DNA from: Smittia aterrima
Taxonomy: Eukaryota > Arthropoda > Insecta > Diptera > Chironomidae
Direction of reading: 5' to 3'
Length of the DNA: 64,000 nt
Assembly (NCBI GenBank): GCA_033063855.1
Contig: CP093829.1
Span: forward strand, 15,717,537-15,781,536
Shown: positions 45,132 to 57,716 of the stretch, one piece after another
How positions within the stretch are numbered: the stretch's first letter is position 1
Layout: each line of letters begins with the position of its first letter
Program-made: the position numbers and the translations under genes
Notes under the pieces: generated by a model
Databases searched by the model: none
What the model was told of the DNA's origin: nothing
Seen by the model: the letters and a program-made list of their open reading frames with translations, nothing else

Positions 45132-48100
45132 TCAAGCATAAAATTCCCTATTATTATGATTCTTAGTGTAGGAGTTCGCTTGTGGCGATCGCTTTGGCTC
45201 ATCTAATGCATACGAGCCTTCGTCCTTTTTCCTCATTCGATAAACGATGAACATTACTACTAGAATAGCAAACAAAAGTCCAACAACTGCTCCACCAACG
45301 ACAGCTGAAATAAGAGATTATATTGAGTAACTTGAGTAAAAAAAGAATGCTTTTAGATCTTACCCGCTAAGATGCCCGGCTGAGCGAAGAAGCTCGTTTG
45401 TCTGTTCTCGTTCTTTGTGTCCATGATCAACACTCCATTGCCGTCTGGTCCGTAAGTCGTGTCAGTTGTAACAGCAGGAATATGATTTGGATCCACGTTC
45501 TCCAATCCGTTTCTGTTGTATTCAGTTTCCTTTCGTCGGTTTGAGAAGTCTCCGCCTCCAACTAAATCATAAACAAAACAGAGACATTAGGCAAGTGGTC
45601 AAAGGCGCCGTAAACTCTTATCGTTAACATGCAAAATGAAGTTTGTGGTGTGATGGTGGAAACTTAAATATCATAAACAGTGGTACAAGAGATGAAAACT
45701 AAATGCTTGAATGAATGAACAATGATGTGAACAAGGAGATGAAATCGTCAATGACACAACAATGATACAACATAAAACATGAATGATTTTTGCTTTGTTT
45801 GATACTTGAATATAGAAAACCATCGGAAACTCTTATCTCAAAGTATCCGCTCAGTCGATAGTGATGTTCAGTGAGTTTCAGAAATCTTAAGTTCGTTCAT
45901 TAGTGGAAAGATGCTTGACTTTTCCTTGTTCTCAACCAGAAACGAGGAAAGTTCAAAAGACATGAAGAAGAGAAAAACTTTCAGACTCAAGATTATTCAA
46001 CTTCAATCATCAGTGAATTTTCCTGCGTTTCAAGCAGCAATGGAACGACAAACATCGCTAAATAAAAAAAAGTTTTCTTGTTTATATTAAGAAGAAAATT
46101 TAAAAAATCATAAACTCAACCGAAACCTGAGAGCTTTTTACTACTCAGAGTGCTACGTGAAGTCTTCAAAGAAAATTGATAGCATTTTCATATCATCGTC
46201 CATTGTTTAATATAAAAAGTAGTCTTGTTGTGAAAGAGAGAAAGTAAAGAAAGTTGTGAAAACTTTGGTGTCAGCTCGAGTGTTTAGAATTTTGAAATCA
46301 AGACCGAAGTAAATGCAAATCCAAATGCGCCAAACCAAATAAATCTCCGTAACCATAAGAAACCATAAACTTAAAATAAAATAAAAATAAAGAACTTAAA
46401 CTGACTGTCTTCATCGTCTGTAGTGGTTGAGGCGATTTTGTTATCAGTGCTTGTCGACAAGGTATTTGAATTGTTATTCGAATTGTCAAAGTAAAGACTA
46501 TCGTCCTCGCCATCGATCGGCAATGGTTCTCGCTCCTTATGGTTTTCAATATAATCATCATCATCGTCGTCGGTATTGTCGGAATTTCCGAGATTGACTC
46601 GCGACTCCGATCCATCACCTGATTGATGAATGTTGGTCGTTGGCTCCTTGTTGATAACGTGTGTGTTGTCTCTGTCTCCCTTTATTGGGTGGATATCGTC
46701 CTCATCGTCACCTTCGCCGTAACCTGAACCAGATGAATCGATGTCATCATTGTCACGTTCTAGAGCATCATGAATCTGCAATGAATTTCGAATTTGCTCT
46801 CGGTTATTGAGTTGCAGGTGAGAATTGATTTAAAGAGACGAGGTCAAAAAGTTTATTATGAAATATTGCAGTAGAGAATACGATGACGTCAGGAGATAAA
46901 TGGAACAGCAGCGCTCAGATGCGCTCATTAAAATTGACATGGGTGGGGTGTTTGCTTGTTGTTGCTCTTGAACTTTTCCCAAGCTTTTCTTTCACGTGAA
47001 AAATTGCGAAGTTTTTCCCTTTCGACGCAATACACGAAAGAAGAGTCATTTCAAATGATGATAAATTGCTCTAATTGAAATGAAGTGCGAAAGCGTTTTT
47101 ACGACTTACCTCGCCTCTGCTTCCAGATCCCTCGACTTCGTCATCATTGTCGATGTAAATGTCTCTATTGTTGAGCTTGTTCTGTTGAAGCTTCTCTGCT
47201 GTGGCGTCTGATAAAGAACTCAGCTTGGATTTCTAGAAAATCGAACAAACAGTCGTTAACTTAAACTCACGAAAACTTCAACTGCGACAATGTCAAAAGA
47301 ACAATTTTCTTTATCGTGTTCCTTTTCGTGAAAGAGTCGAACTATTTTTGAAAACAGGAAAATTGTGGAAAGCTTGACGACAGAGGGAAAACTTTTTTCT
47401 GCGAAGATAAGAGCGAAAAATTTTCCTTTCGTCCTTCGTTCTCGTGGAAATGCTCGGTTATGGAGAAAAATTGGAAAATTGTGAGAGAATGAAAATCAAG
47501 AGAGTCAAAGTTACGTTTGCACGTTCTACGCAATAAAAATTACTGTTTGACATTAATCGACGTCAAATATGCAATTTCCGAGTAATCACATTGAAGTTTT
47601 CTTATGCAACGTAGCTCCGCCGTTAGAGTAACTGCATAAAATTTGCTTTTAAAGACTCTTCAAAATTGTTAAGGAAAATCAATAATTTAAGGCTTGCCAT
47701 AGTAAACGATACAATTTCCTCTCTCGATAAAGAAAAATGAGATGCAAATGCTGCGATAAAAATATTTCCCGAATTTACATTGAAATCGTTTTCGAAGTAA
47801 TGGTTTGATACACAAAAAGTTTATATGGAGCAGCCGCAAATCGATCACTCTTTGAGATGCTTTCTCCCACTGCTATAAAAGAACAATAAGAGATCTTTAA
47901 ACAAAAATAAACGTCGATAGCCAAGAAAATAAAAAATATAAAGAGAGAAAGAGAAGTTTCAGGTAAAAGCAAAACGAAAAAAAATGTTAATCACAGAAAC
48001 GAGACCTTCGACGATCTCTTTCAATCAAAACGTGATTTCCTTTGTCATGACAAATTTTGTTAGAAGGAACCTGAGTCCGTACACACCAAATTTTTTTTTT

Positions 48101-48807
48101 CTTTTCATTCATAAACCGATATTCTGTTCTCAAGTCCTCCGTACATATAAGTTCTTGACTTTTTTATGCAACACAACTCGGCGGGGTGATAATCGCTAAT
48201 TTTTTTTCCTTCTTTTCTGCGTTAAGAGAACACAGAATGAAACAATATTGAAAACACATGCTACGAAGAGCAATTTATATGTGCTTTGGCTTGCGCGTCT
48301 CGAAGACAGGAAGCATTACTATAAATAAAGTGAACTAAAAAAAATGATTTTCCATATCTATCGGGCGACGCAGGTTGTGTGTGACTCAACTACAAATCAC
48401 AGCGAAACGCCTTCACCTACGAATTGCTTCGCCGCATTTTTTCAGTTCCATCTAAATTAACATTTTTGATGATTCAATGCGCGATGAGAAACGATTGAGT
48501 GAGAGAGAGAAGAAATGATTAACAGATTATCTCTACGAAGATTTGTTTATATGGCGATTAAATTGAAATTGAAACCCGAAGAAATGAAAATATACAGACA
48601 GACATATCGCATGTTTATCTGTTCTTTTCTGTATTTATAGAAGTTTATATCTCGAAAGCGATTTAATTGAGAACAGCAAATCGAACTTACCTGGTCATTC
48701 GCAAGAGCTCCTGATGTCATTAAAAACGAGATGACGAGCGTGAGAGTCAGCAGTCTTGAGTTGTACATGTTCATCCCACTGGTATTGCACCAACTTTTAC
48801 AATTCAT
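45132..48807 (-). CDS. Sdc: Syndecan (heparan sulfate proteoglycan)
   Basis: Type I membrane proteoglycan that acts as co-receptor, for example in Slit/Robo signalling in flies. Exons: 48807-48691, 47232-47110, 46775-46406, 45561-45364, 45304-45132; 981 nt, 326 aa, phases consistent. Exon 1 is a signal peptide (LLTLTLVISFLMTSGALA). The ectodomain is acidic with glycosaminoglycan sites (EVEGSGSRGE, DDIDSSGSGYGEGDDEDD). The transmembrane helix (VVGGAVVGLLFAILVVMFIVY) has a GxxxG-type motif. The cytoplasmic tail RMRKKDEGSYALDEPKRSP ends REFYA, the PDZ-binding EFYA shared by all syndecans. The exon at 46406 uses a GTCAGT donor, less usual but needed for phase. Intron 1 is 1.46 kb. An upstream Met is used; another lies ten codons in. 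Confidence 0.95.
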
Positions 48808-49531
48808 TTTTTTCTTTTTAAATGGCTGGTCGATTCGAGCAGTCAATTCTTAATTAACAATCTTCTCCGCACTGGCTTCAAATTTAGAGCCAAAAACTTA
48901 ATGCAATCACTGGTCTCGTAGGAATCCGACACGCTTTTCAAAACATGTTTTGTTTAAATCTTTTCCTTAGTGAATTATTGTGTAAATTTTGTGTAAATTT
49001 TCGAGCGCCCTCTACGATCTCATTTTCGGTGAAAATTTGCTGATAAATGAGACTTAGCGAGGCATCCACTTAGTTTAATCGCGAGACTTGTGACTTATCA
49101 ACAATAATTAAGCACAATAACCAAGGTACTTTAGCTATAACCACTTCAAAAAAATGTTCAACTTTTAAATTGTTTTCGTTTCGATTTGTCGCGGGGTATC
49201 AATCTCCGATTCGAACAACGTCTAGGGCATAATACTTATGCAATTCAAACGAAGCAGTTAGAAAATTAATTGAGCTTTCATGATTTGTTTATTAACATTT
49301 ATAATTGTTTTTTTTTTAACATTTACAGTTCAGATTAAAAATAAAAGTCGTCAAAAATATTTTGATTGATAAAAAATAAAACTTAGGAGCATAAAAAAGA
49401 TTTGTAAAAATATTCACAGACTCATTTGAACGTAAAAACTATAAATGCAGTTTAACTACAGTTTAAGTACAGGCTGTCTGATATTCACAAACAGATCCTT
49501 TAATTAATTAGACAAGGTGCGACAATGTAAC
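48808..49531. other. Syndecan upstream region and Pal 3'UTR
   Basis: Both genes are on the minus strand: the promoter of Sdc and the 3'UTR of the gene ending at 49532 must share this 724-bp stretch. AT-rich; no gene was recognised. Confidence 0.4.
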
Positions 49532-51737
49532 TTAAGCAAATTCGCTTTGATTTTCTGTGGCGAAATCGTCGCTTTGCGGGATTTTTTCGAATTGATTATA
49601 GTCAGTGAATATGTTTTGTGACGCTTTCGTCTCCCACGGCTTTTTAAACATTTTCCTTCCTGAAATTGATTTTGTCACACATCAATTGATAATTAGTATT
49701 TTTTAAAGCGGAATGTGAAAACAACGAACGGTCTTTTCTCATTTTTGCGTTTGTTCGATATTTAAGATTAAGATATTTTTTGTTCTTTAAGATCAATTGC
49801 ACAATTGAGATTATTCATGTTTGCTTATTTTGTCATTAGTGAATGATATTCATTCTCTTCATTACCTCGTCTCTTTTTGCGTGAGATGAGAATGGCAATG
49901 CCGATTGTAAAAACGGTGAAGAGTAAAACAATTGAGCCGACGAGCAGAGCGGTGTCGCCTCGACGAACTAGCTTAGTAGTAGTCGTTGTGTCGCCTGAAA
50001 ACAGAATGATTTTAACTCAGAATTTTATTAGTTGGTTTGACAACAACAAGCAACAAAATCTACTGCTAACAACAACTACAAAAATTAGTTCAAACCTGAG
50101 GTTATCGTGGGCTTTAATCCATTCAACAGGAATTTGTGAATTCGATGACCGCTTTTGTCCGCCGATAAGTCAGCAACATAAACCTGACAACAGGAAACAA
50201 ATTAAACAAATTTAAACAATTTCCCAAATAATTTACCTCTTTTCCGTCTGATGTTACGGCAATGTCATGAGGATCAATGAATGAGCCGAACTTGGAAGAG
50301 ACTTCTCCGCTTTCTAAATCGAATATGAAGCCACTCACTGGAATGATATCATCTCGAAACTCAGGGCCATTTATTACGAATAAACTGCCATTCGCGTAAT
50401 CGACGCTGAACAAAAATAGATTTAGAATGGTTTTTAACTCGAATATTTGTTTGAATAATATTTTACCTAAACAAACGATCACCAACGATGGGACTATGAT
50501 ATTGATCTACAAACTTTCCATCTACAGCACTGAAACTAAAATAGGAAGAGATATAATGTTTTACTTGAGTGGTGTTAGAATAATTCTAACCATTGAACTC
50601 TTCCATTTTCCCTGTCAGCAACACACACTTCTTGCTTTTCAGGAACAAGCGTCAACGCGTGAGGAACAGCAAATGCATTTGGAGGTGTGACCGGATGAAG
50701 ATTTAACCCTGCGAACGAGTTTTTACCCCACTAAGAAGGAAAAGTTAAGTAAGTCGAATAAAACAGAAAAGCAAATTAGTTACCTCTAAGATTTTGTCGC
50801 CTGCAAAGTTAAACTTCACGATGCGTGTGTTGCAGTAACCATCGGCCACGAAGAAATCTCCATTTTCAAGTGAAGCTACTGACGTTGGTTTGCAAAAGAG
50901 TGAAGCTGATTTTCCAGGTCTAAAAGCTTCTCCAATAGTTAATTCAGGGAGTGTTGTTGAGTTCTTGATGTTAAATCGGAAAACTTGATGCAGAGCTAAT
51001 GTAAAAATTTGTCAGATAAGATTTCTAAAAATCAAAAAAAATTAAAGATTCTCACCAACGTCAGTAATGTAATAATATTTTCCGTTTATGTGCAAACCAT
51101 GTGGCATATAGAAAAGATTACTGCCCCATTCATTCAATACTTTTCCAGTCTCACGATCAAATGTGATAATCGTCGTTGATGAAATTGGTCCAAGATTCCG
51201 TTGCTTAAAGACATTGGTTGAGACGTCAAATGTTTCCGAATTCCAAACTCTTTCGGCTCGGTGAAACAAAACAACATTCTTATAAACATCGAAAGCTACA
51301 GCTGAGATAGCTCCAAGTTTTTTCGATTCTGTAGGCCAGTTCTGAACCCTGGTGTAATCTGCAAAGACATTTTTCGTGTTGATTGATTCGAAAACACAAA
51401 TGATATTGATTTTTTCCCGCTTTTCACGCAACAACAAAACAATATTGGTTGACAAGAAAATAATTGGTTTATATATTGACCTTGCTTTAGTTCACTTTGC
51501 TCTTTCTGAATTCTAGCAGGAGAATACGGAATAGGAAGTTGAGGTTCACTCGACTTTTTGTTAAAACTTCTTTGTGATGCTTGTTGATTAAAATAACTTT
51601 CGAGGTGGTCGTCAAAGTTCTAGACGAAAATAATATTCAAGCATATGTTTCGATGAATATCAATGGCTTACATCATAAGGAATGGCAGAGGTTGTACCGA
51701 TGGCAATAAGCAGCGATAAATGAAGCAGTTGATTCAT
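49532..51737 (-). CDS. Pal1: Peptidyl-alpha-hydroxyglycine alpha-amidating lyase (PAL), membrane-anchored
   Basis: Zinc lyase of the second step of neuropeptide C-terminal amidation: peptidyl-hydroxyglycine gives amidated peptide + glyoxylate, in secretory granules. Exons: 51737-51672, 51619-51481, 51358-51056, 50995-50784, 50730-50591, 50535-50467, 50405-50237, 50183-50096, 49994-49866, 49659-49532; 1,443 nt, 480 aa, all phases consistent. A signal peptide (LLHLSLLIAIGTTSA) is followed by the NHL-repeat PAL core with FYMPHGLH, VPHALT and DPHDIA, the likely zinc His residues, and VCVADRENGRVQCF. A C-terminal helix (ALLVGSIVLLFTVFTIGIAILI) and a short cytoplasmic tail follow. Flies have two PAL genes; the membrane anchor favours Pal1, but this was not tested. 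The hydroxylase half is a separate gene in insects. Confidence 0.9.
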
Positions 51738-52237
51738 ATTTTCTTGCAATTGTAATATCTAGTCCAGATTTTAAAAACTTTTTCACTCAAGAAATGAATA
51801 AAACTAAATGTCAACTTTAAAAGACATGGGACTCGAGATTGATGAATTGGCAACTGATAATCGTAAGTTTATACTTTGAACTGTAATTCACACTTAAATG
51901 TAATCTAATGTGCAACAGATGAAAAAAAATTGTTTTTCTCTCCGTCAACAGTTTTGTTGAACGTAGTTTCTTTTCTCGAAGTAGGCCCCTCGTATCCCTA
52001 CGAGGCCCTTCAAACAATTATACGGTATCTTCCAACAACTCTTTCAAAACGATTTGCGGCGGCACTTGTATTAACAAATCAATTTCTTCTATAAATACTT
52101 CATCTAAGCGGCTTAATCAATCGGTAACTATTACTTGAGTGTTTATAGGGTTGTTTCGTAATGAATTAAGTTTATTGAAGGATCAACTTTTGCTTTAAAT
52201 TTATTAATATCTTTGTACAATTTTATTTAGTATCAAC
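51738..52237. promoter_or_regulatory. Divergent promoter region, Pal / SmE
   Basis: 500 bp separate the two start codons. No specific site was identified. Confidence 0.4.
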
Positions 52238-52570
52238 ATGTCTTACAAAACAAATCCAAAGGTTCAGAAAGGTAAGTTGCACAACTTGCAAATAAATTAT
52301 TATTAATAAATTTATCTTTTAGTTATGGTTCAACCCATCAACTTGATCTTCAGATACCTTCAAAATCGATCGCGGGTCTGTGTCTGGATCTTTGAAAACA
52401 TCAACCTGAGAATCGAAGGAGCAATCGTTGGATTCGATGAGTACATGAACCTTGTTCTCGACGATGCTGAAGAATACAACGTTAAGACCGCGACTAAGCG
52501 CAAGACTCTTGGAAGGATTATGCTGAAAGGTGACAACATCTGCTTGATTCAACAAGCAACTACGAAATAA
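52238..52570 (+). CDS. SmE: Small nuclear ribonucleoprotein E (SmE)
   Basis: One of the seven Sm core proteins that ring the Sm site of spliceosomal snRNAs. Exons 52238-52271 and 52323-52570 encode 93 aa, close to the usual 92. Sm1 motif: VCVWIFENINLRIEGAIVGFDEYMNLVLDDA. Sm2 motif: LGRIMLKGDNICLI. The N-terminus MSYKTNPKVQKVMVQPINLIFRYLQ is typical. The first intron splits the 11th-12th codons. Poly(A) signal AATAAA is at 52601-52606, 31 bases past the stop. Confidence 0.97.
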
Positions 52571-53008
52571 TTCCGCTTAATCTAAGTTTATGTCAATCTG
52601 AATAAAAAGCTTTGAAGAAAGAAAACGATCGTCCTTGATTAGTTTTACTTTATTTACAACCTTACGCGCTGTTCAGAAATATTTATCAGAAGTTCTCTTT
52701 GAAAATGAATCAACAAAAATATTTCTCAACTCATCGCGAACGTCAGTTTGCAATAATAAATAATAAACTTGTAGCCTTTTCTTTAAATCTTCACTTTGAA
52801 ATACTTTATCACGAGGTAAAACTTTTCTTTTTCAGTTTTTGATGCTTTAATGACACAAAAATATTTTAAGGGGGCGGGAGATGACAAGAAGATATCGGAG
52901 GGTGACGATACCAAAGGATGATTAAAATCTTTGTTTAATAAACTTCCGGGCGATTATTTGTAAAACGCGACGAGTTCGTGATGAACGACGTCGATGCTCC
53001 CTTCTTAT
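52571..53008. other. Convergent 3' ends of SmE and Raf
   Basis: AATAAA at 52601-52606 serves SmE. TTTATT at 52649-52654 is a likely poly(A) signal for Raf on the other strand. The two 3' ends are close or overlap. Confidence 0.5.
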
Positions 53009-55153
53009 CTATCCATTGTAGTGAAAATTGTGGAAATTCACTGGCGTCTTTGGACTGGAACAAAGGAAGAGGAAGTCATCGTTTTGTAGTTGTGATTGGG
53101 TCAAATTTGGTTCACTGGCGCTTCGGTGAATTTTTGGCAATGTCCGTAAAATGTTCTCGAGCATGTTAAGCAACAAACGGAATAGAGGTCTTTCGCAGTA
53201 GTTGAACTTAATGCAGTCTTCGACACATCGTTTCAGCGCTTGAGGACAATCGGAACGAATCTTTGATGGCTCTGGGCGTAACAAGCCGCGGCCTACCATG
53301 AACAAGATCTGATCCTTGTTGTTTATATGCGCATATGGCAGTTGCTCCGTTAACAATTCATAAAGAACAATTCCAAACGAATAAACATCTGACTGGAATG
53401 AATAAGGATTCTGCTCGTCCATTCTGATTACTTCTGGCGCCATCCATAAAATTGAACCAGTTGGCTGATTTTGACCTGTAGATCCCGACCATCGAACTTT
53501 TGCAGTAGCTAATCCGAAATCTCCGATTTTCACAGTTAAATCCTCGTGCAAGAAAATGTTATTTGATTTGAGATCTCTATGAATGATGCTTTTAGCATGC
53601 AGGTAATCCATTCCTTGCGCAACTTGTCGTCCAATGTCAATCAACGTGTTAAGCTTAAATTTCGTTTCATTAACATGAATGTGCTTATACAAGCTACTGC
53701 CTTCACACCACTGCGTTACGATAGCGAGAGATGGTTTGCTTACGCAACCCATAAATAGAAGAATATTACAATGACGAGTCTTCTTAAGCATCGCTACCTC
53801 ATTTTTAAATGCTTGTAATTGAGCTGGCGTGGGGGTTTTCACGTTTAACGTCTTGACTGCAATCGGTCCGTGCCAATGAGCTTTAAATAGATTTTTTATA
53901 AGTTTTGTTTTATCAACTTTTGTGTGATTTAATATTCTTACCTTTGTAGACTGTTCCAAAAGAACCAGAACCAATTCTTGGTCCCATTAAAATCTCACTC
54001 GCATCGATGTTCCAATCTTCACCGCCTTGTATTTGATCACGAGGCGACAAGATCTTATTGCTCTCGTCAGCGGATCGAGCTCTCTGTCGTCGCTTTACGT
54101 GTTTTAGAGTGTTTGTTGGCGATGCTTGTGTCGAATGAGAATGCTCGCAGTAGTTTTGAAGAGGAACTGGACACTTGGCTAAAATCTTTGAGTCGCCTCC
54201 GAACAAAGGCTTTAACACGCTGTTGACACACACGTTCGGCGCTGAATTCGACCGATTCTCGAAATTGAGAGTTTTAGGATGTCTACAAATGAAAAAAATG
54301 TTTTTAACTTGTAAAAGTTCCACCAAAGTAACTCACCTCTGGTTTCCTGAATACATTCCTGTTCCAGCACTATCAGTGTTAGCTAACAGAATTTGATAAT
54401 ATGTGTCCATCTGTAGCTTACTGCAGAGTGGTGGAACTTTATCGGCGCATCGTTGATGGAATCGGAAATTGCATTGATTGCAGTAGAATCCAGTAAAGAG
54501 CAGGCGTCGACAACACTCGCAGAAAGCAAGTGAGAAGAATGTCTTGCGAATGAATTGATGTGAAATATAGGTTGGAAAGCCAACAATGTCTAAAATTCTA
54601 ACGCTAATCTCATCACATTTAAGAGAGCTGATATCAGTATCCCAGGGAATTGGATTATCCGTGCCTGATTGATACACTTCGCACATATCGAATGTCATAT
54701 TTCGACGACTAAGAGCCTTTGCTAACGCATCTTTTAGTCTCATACCCGGAACAATTTGAACAGACGTTCGCTGTTGATTGGGCAAGTGCGCACGGAGAAA
54801 GAGCTTTGGCTGTTTCGCTGGCTGTAAAGCTTTAAGTTCCATCTGAATAAGAGAAAAAATCTTTTGTAAAAGAAATGATCTAATCGAAAGTTTTTTTATA
54901 CTTTCACCTCATTTTGTTCTTGAGTCAGTTGAATCTTTTCGATTAAATTTTGCTCCATGTTCTTCAGCTCATGAAGTTTGCTCGTCAGTTCTTGATATTC
55001 TTCAAGATAAATTTTCGGCGAAGGATTAAATTTGGAAAATCTTGCATTGAGGGCGTCAATATTCTCTTTCGTCAAGTGAATAACATTTTGAACGTTTTCC
55101 AGCTCGAGTTGAATGTCGAGTGGACTGTTCGATGAACCTCCGTTATTTTCCAT
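53009..55153 (-). CDS. Raf: Raf serine/threonine kinase (MAP3K)
   Basis: Couples Ras-GTP to MEK in the ERK cascade. Exons: 55153-54908, 54842-54337, 54282-53942, 53880-53009; 1,965 nt, 654 aa, phases consistent. The BRAF-type N-terminal helical segment (LENVQNVIHLTKENIDALNA) is present. The Ras-binding domain is about residues 93-155, and the C1 zinc finger about 177-222 (H-x12-C-x2-C, C-x2-C, H-x2-C, C). The CR2 14-3-3 site is RSNSAP. Kinase domain: GSGSFG loop, AVK lysine, HRDLKSNN, DFGLAT, APE. The C-terminal 14-3-3 site is RSASEP. The CR1-CR3 linker is short, so the protein is shorter than Drosophila Raf (about 740 aa). The exon 1 donor is GTGAAA, which is weak. An initiator in-frame upstream is absent. 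Confidence 0.96.
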
Positions 55154-55678
55154 CTTGAATCTCAAAGGACGACACTTTTCACCCTTACGAATCGAAAAAA
55201 CTGTGTGGTCCTAATTTGTCATTTAAATCGCGACTAATAATGAGCAAATCGACTAAGCCTTCACTCTTTGATTGTTCGCAATTGATTAGCTTGACCGAAC
55301 CGAAAAGGAACTTGGTTTCAATACTTTTTTGAACTTCACTGATTAAATGCAATGCAACTTATCGATTTCTCACATAAATTTATCATAAATTGTCACGATG
55401 AGTTTGTGTTGCCCATGAGTGGCTTTATATGGCGACAACACTCCGAATCTCCTTAAATTAACAAAAAAAACTTTCTTAGCGAAAATCTTCTGTCGACAAG
55501 GGTCAGATTTTCAGTTTTGTCACTCAATTTTTGTGGATTGCTAGCGTTGAAAATTCTGCTCCCCGCCCCGCAAAAATAAAAATTTAATTGCAAAGCTTTA
55601 TTTTGTCGTAAACTTTGATCGCTGCTTATCAAAAGTAAGTTTTACAAGTCGCGTAAAAGGTAAATCAATTGCATAACA
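55154..55678. promoter_or_regulatory. Divergent promoter region, Raf / Etf-QO
   Basis: 525 bp separate the start codons. No specific site was identified. Confidence 0.4.
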
Positions 55679-57716
55679 ATGTCAAGGCTGATCAGAAATA
55701 TTAGCTCAGGTGAGAATCTCTTCAGTGAAAGTTAAATTATGTCGGAGATCGATTAGATTGACCTTTGATCTCTAAAGTTTTCTTCATTTATCACAGCTTG
55801 TTATCGTCATCACAAATATCAAAGAGTTCAAACGAGAAGCTATGCCAAAATCACCACACATTATACCATTCATCCTCGTGATAAGGATCCGAGATGGAAA
55901 GACGTCGACATGGAAAGATTCGTAGATGAAACTGATCTGTTGATCGTAGGAGGTGGACCGGCTGGATTATCTGCTGCTATTAGAGCAAAACAACTAGCTG
56001 CTGAACAAGGCAAAGAGCTTAGAGTCTGTGTAGTCGAAAAGGCGAGTGAGGTCGGAGCACATATTTTGTCAGGCGCTTGTCTAGATCCCGTTGCAATCAA
56101 TGAACTTATTCCGAATTGGAAAGAACTTGCAGCTCCACTAAATACTCCAGTATCTCATGACAAATTCGGATATTTAACAAGCACATCTCGTATTCCAATT
56201 CCGATTTTCCCTGGCTGGCCAATGGATAACAGAGGAAACTTCGTTGTGAGATTAGGTCATGTTGTGAAGTGGCTTGGAGAACAAGCTGAAGCTCTTGGTG
56301 TAGAGATTTATCCTGGATATGGTGCCTCTGAAATCTTATACAACGATGATGGAAGCGTTAAAGGTGTTGCAACACAAGATAACGGAATCGCAAAGTCGGG
56401 AGCACCAAAGGAAAATTTCACAAGAGGAATGGAACTTCACGCGAGATGTACAATTTTTGCTGAAGGATGCCGAGGACACCTTTCAAAGCAAGTCACACAA
56501 AAGTATGGACTCAACTCACAAAGCGAACCTCAAAGCTATGGAATCGGAATAAAAGAAGTTTGGGAAATTAAACCAGAGAATCATAAACCTGGTCTCGTGG
56601 AACATACGATTGGATGGCCTTTGGGTAAGTTTTTTTTTTTAAAAATATCTCAAATTTCGCAAGTCGCGCTTTCCTAAGATCGGATTTTTTTATAAATATT
56701 TCTTGTTCCTAGATAAAAATACATACGGCGGATCTTTTCTTTATCATCTGAACGAACCAACTCCAATTGTTGCCGTTGGATTCGTAATTGGGCTTGACTA
56801 TAGTAATCCTTACATGAGCCCATTCCAAGAGTTTCAACGATTCAAAACTCATCCTTCGGTAGTTGGAACCTTTGAAGATGGAACTAGAATTGCTTATGGA
56901 GCAAGAGCAATCAACGAAGGTGGTTTCCAATCGATTGGCAAGTTGACATTCCCTGGTGGATGTTTGACGGGATGTAGCGCTGGATTTTTAAACGTGCCAA
57001 AAATTAAAGGAAGTCACTACGCAATGAAAAGTGGAATTTTAGCTGCAGAAAGTATCGTAGAGAAGCTGTTCTCATCGGACGAGAAGACAATCGAGCCTGT
57101 TGACTACGCAGATCGTGTAAAAGAGTCTTATATCTATAAAGATTTATATAAAGTCAGAAATATTAGACCGAGCTTCCATTCGTCAATTGGACTTTACGGA
57201 GGAATCGCTTATAGCGGCTTTTCTATTTTTGTTGGTGGAAGAGAAACTTGGACTTTGTCGCATGGAGGAGCTGACAATACAAAGTTGAAACCAGCTAAAC
57301 AATGTCAACCAATCGAATATCCGAAACCAGATGGTAAAGTTTCGTTTGATCTGCTCTCGTCAGTTGCTTTAACGGGAACAAATCACGAAGGCGATCAACC
57401 AGCTCACTTGACTCTTAAGAATGATGATGTTCCAATCAAAACGAATTATGAAATTTACGCGGGCCCTGAGTCGCGATACTGTCCAGCCGGCGTCTATGAG
57501 TTTGTTCCTGATGAAGAAGACAAGTCGGGTCAAGCAATGCGTCTTCAAATTAATGCTCAGAATTGGTAAGAAACTTATGTTTTTCTAATCTTATAGATTT
57601 CCAACTTTTCGATTTCTTTTAGCATTCATTGCAAGACTTGTGACATCAAAGATGTTAATCAAAACATCAACTGGGTAACTCCCGAAGGACCTGGCCCAGT
57701 GTACGACGGAATGTAA
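55679..57716 (+). CDS. Etf-QO: Electron transfer flavoprotein-ubiquinone oxidoreductase
   Basis: Inner mitochondrial membrane enzyme that passes electrons from ETF (fed by acyl-CoA and other dehydrogenases) to ubiquinone. Exons 55679-55709, 55797-56624, 56713-57565, 57623-57716; 1,806 nt, 601 aa, phases consistent; human protein is 617. The N-terminus is Arg-rich and non-acidic (MSRLIRNISS, RVQTRSYAK), a mitochondrial targeting sequence. FAD motif LLIVGGGPAGLSAA is at residues about 58-71. The C-terminal 4Fe-4S cysteines are in ESRYCPAGVYEF and NCIHCKTCDIKD, the second split by the last intron. The end GPGPVYDGM is typical of the family. Confidence 0.96.

Noticed and set aside
45999..46070. 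Extra syndecan exon after an acceptor-like TTATTTAG
   Set aside because: It would end in a stop after about 20 codons, and skipping it gives perfect phase and the expected domain order.
50427..50690. Plus-strand ORF of 87 codons
   Set aside because: Antisense to PAL exons and introns; no independent support.
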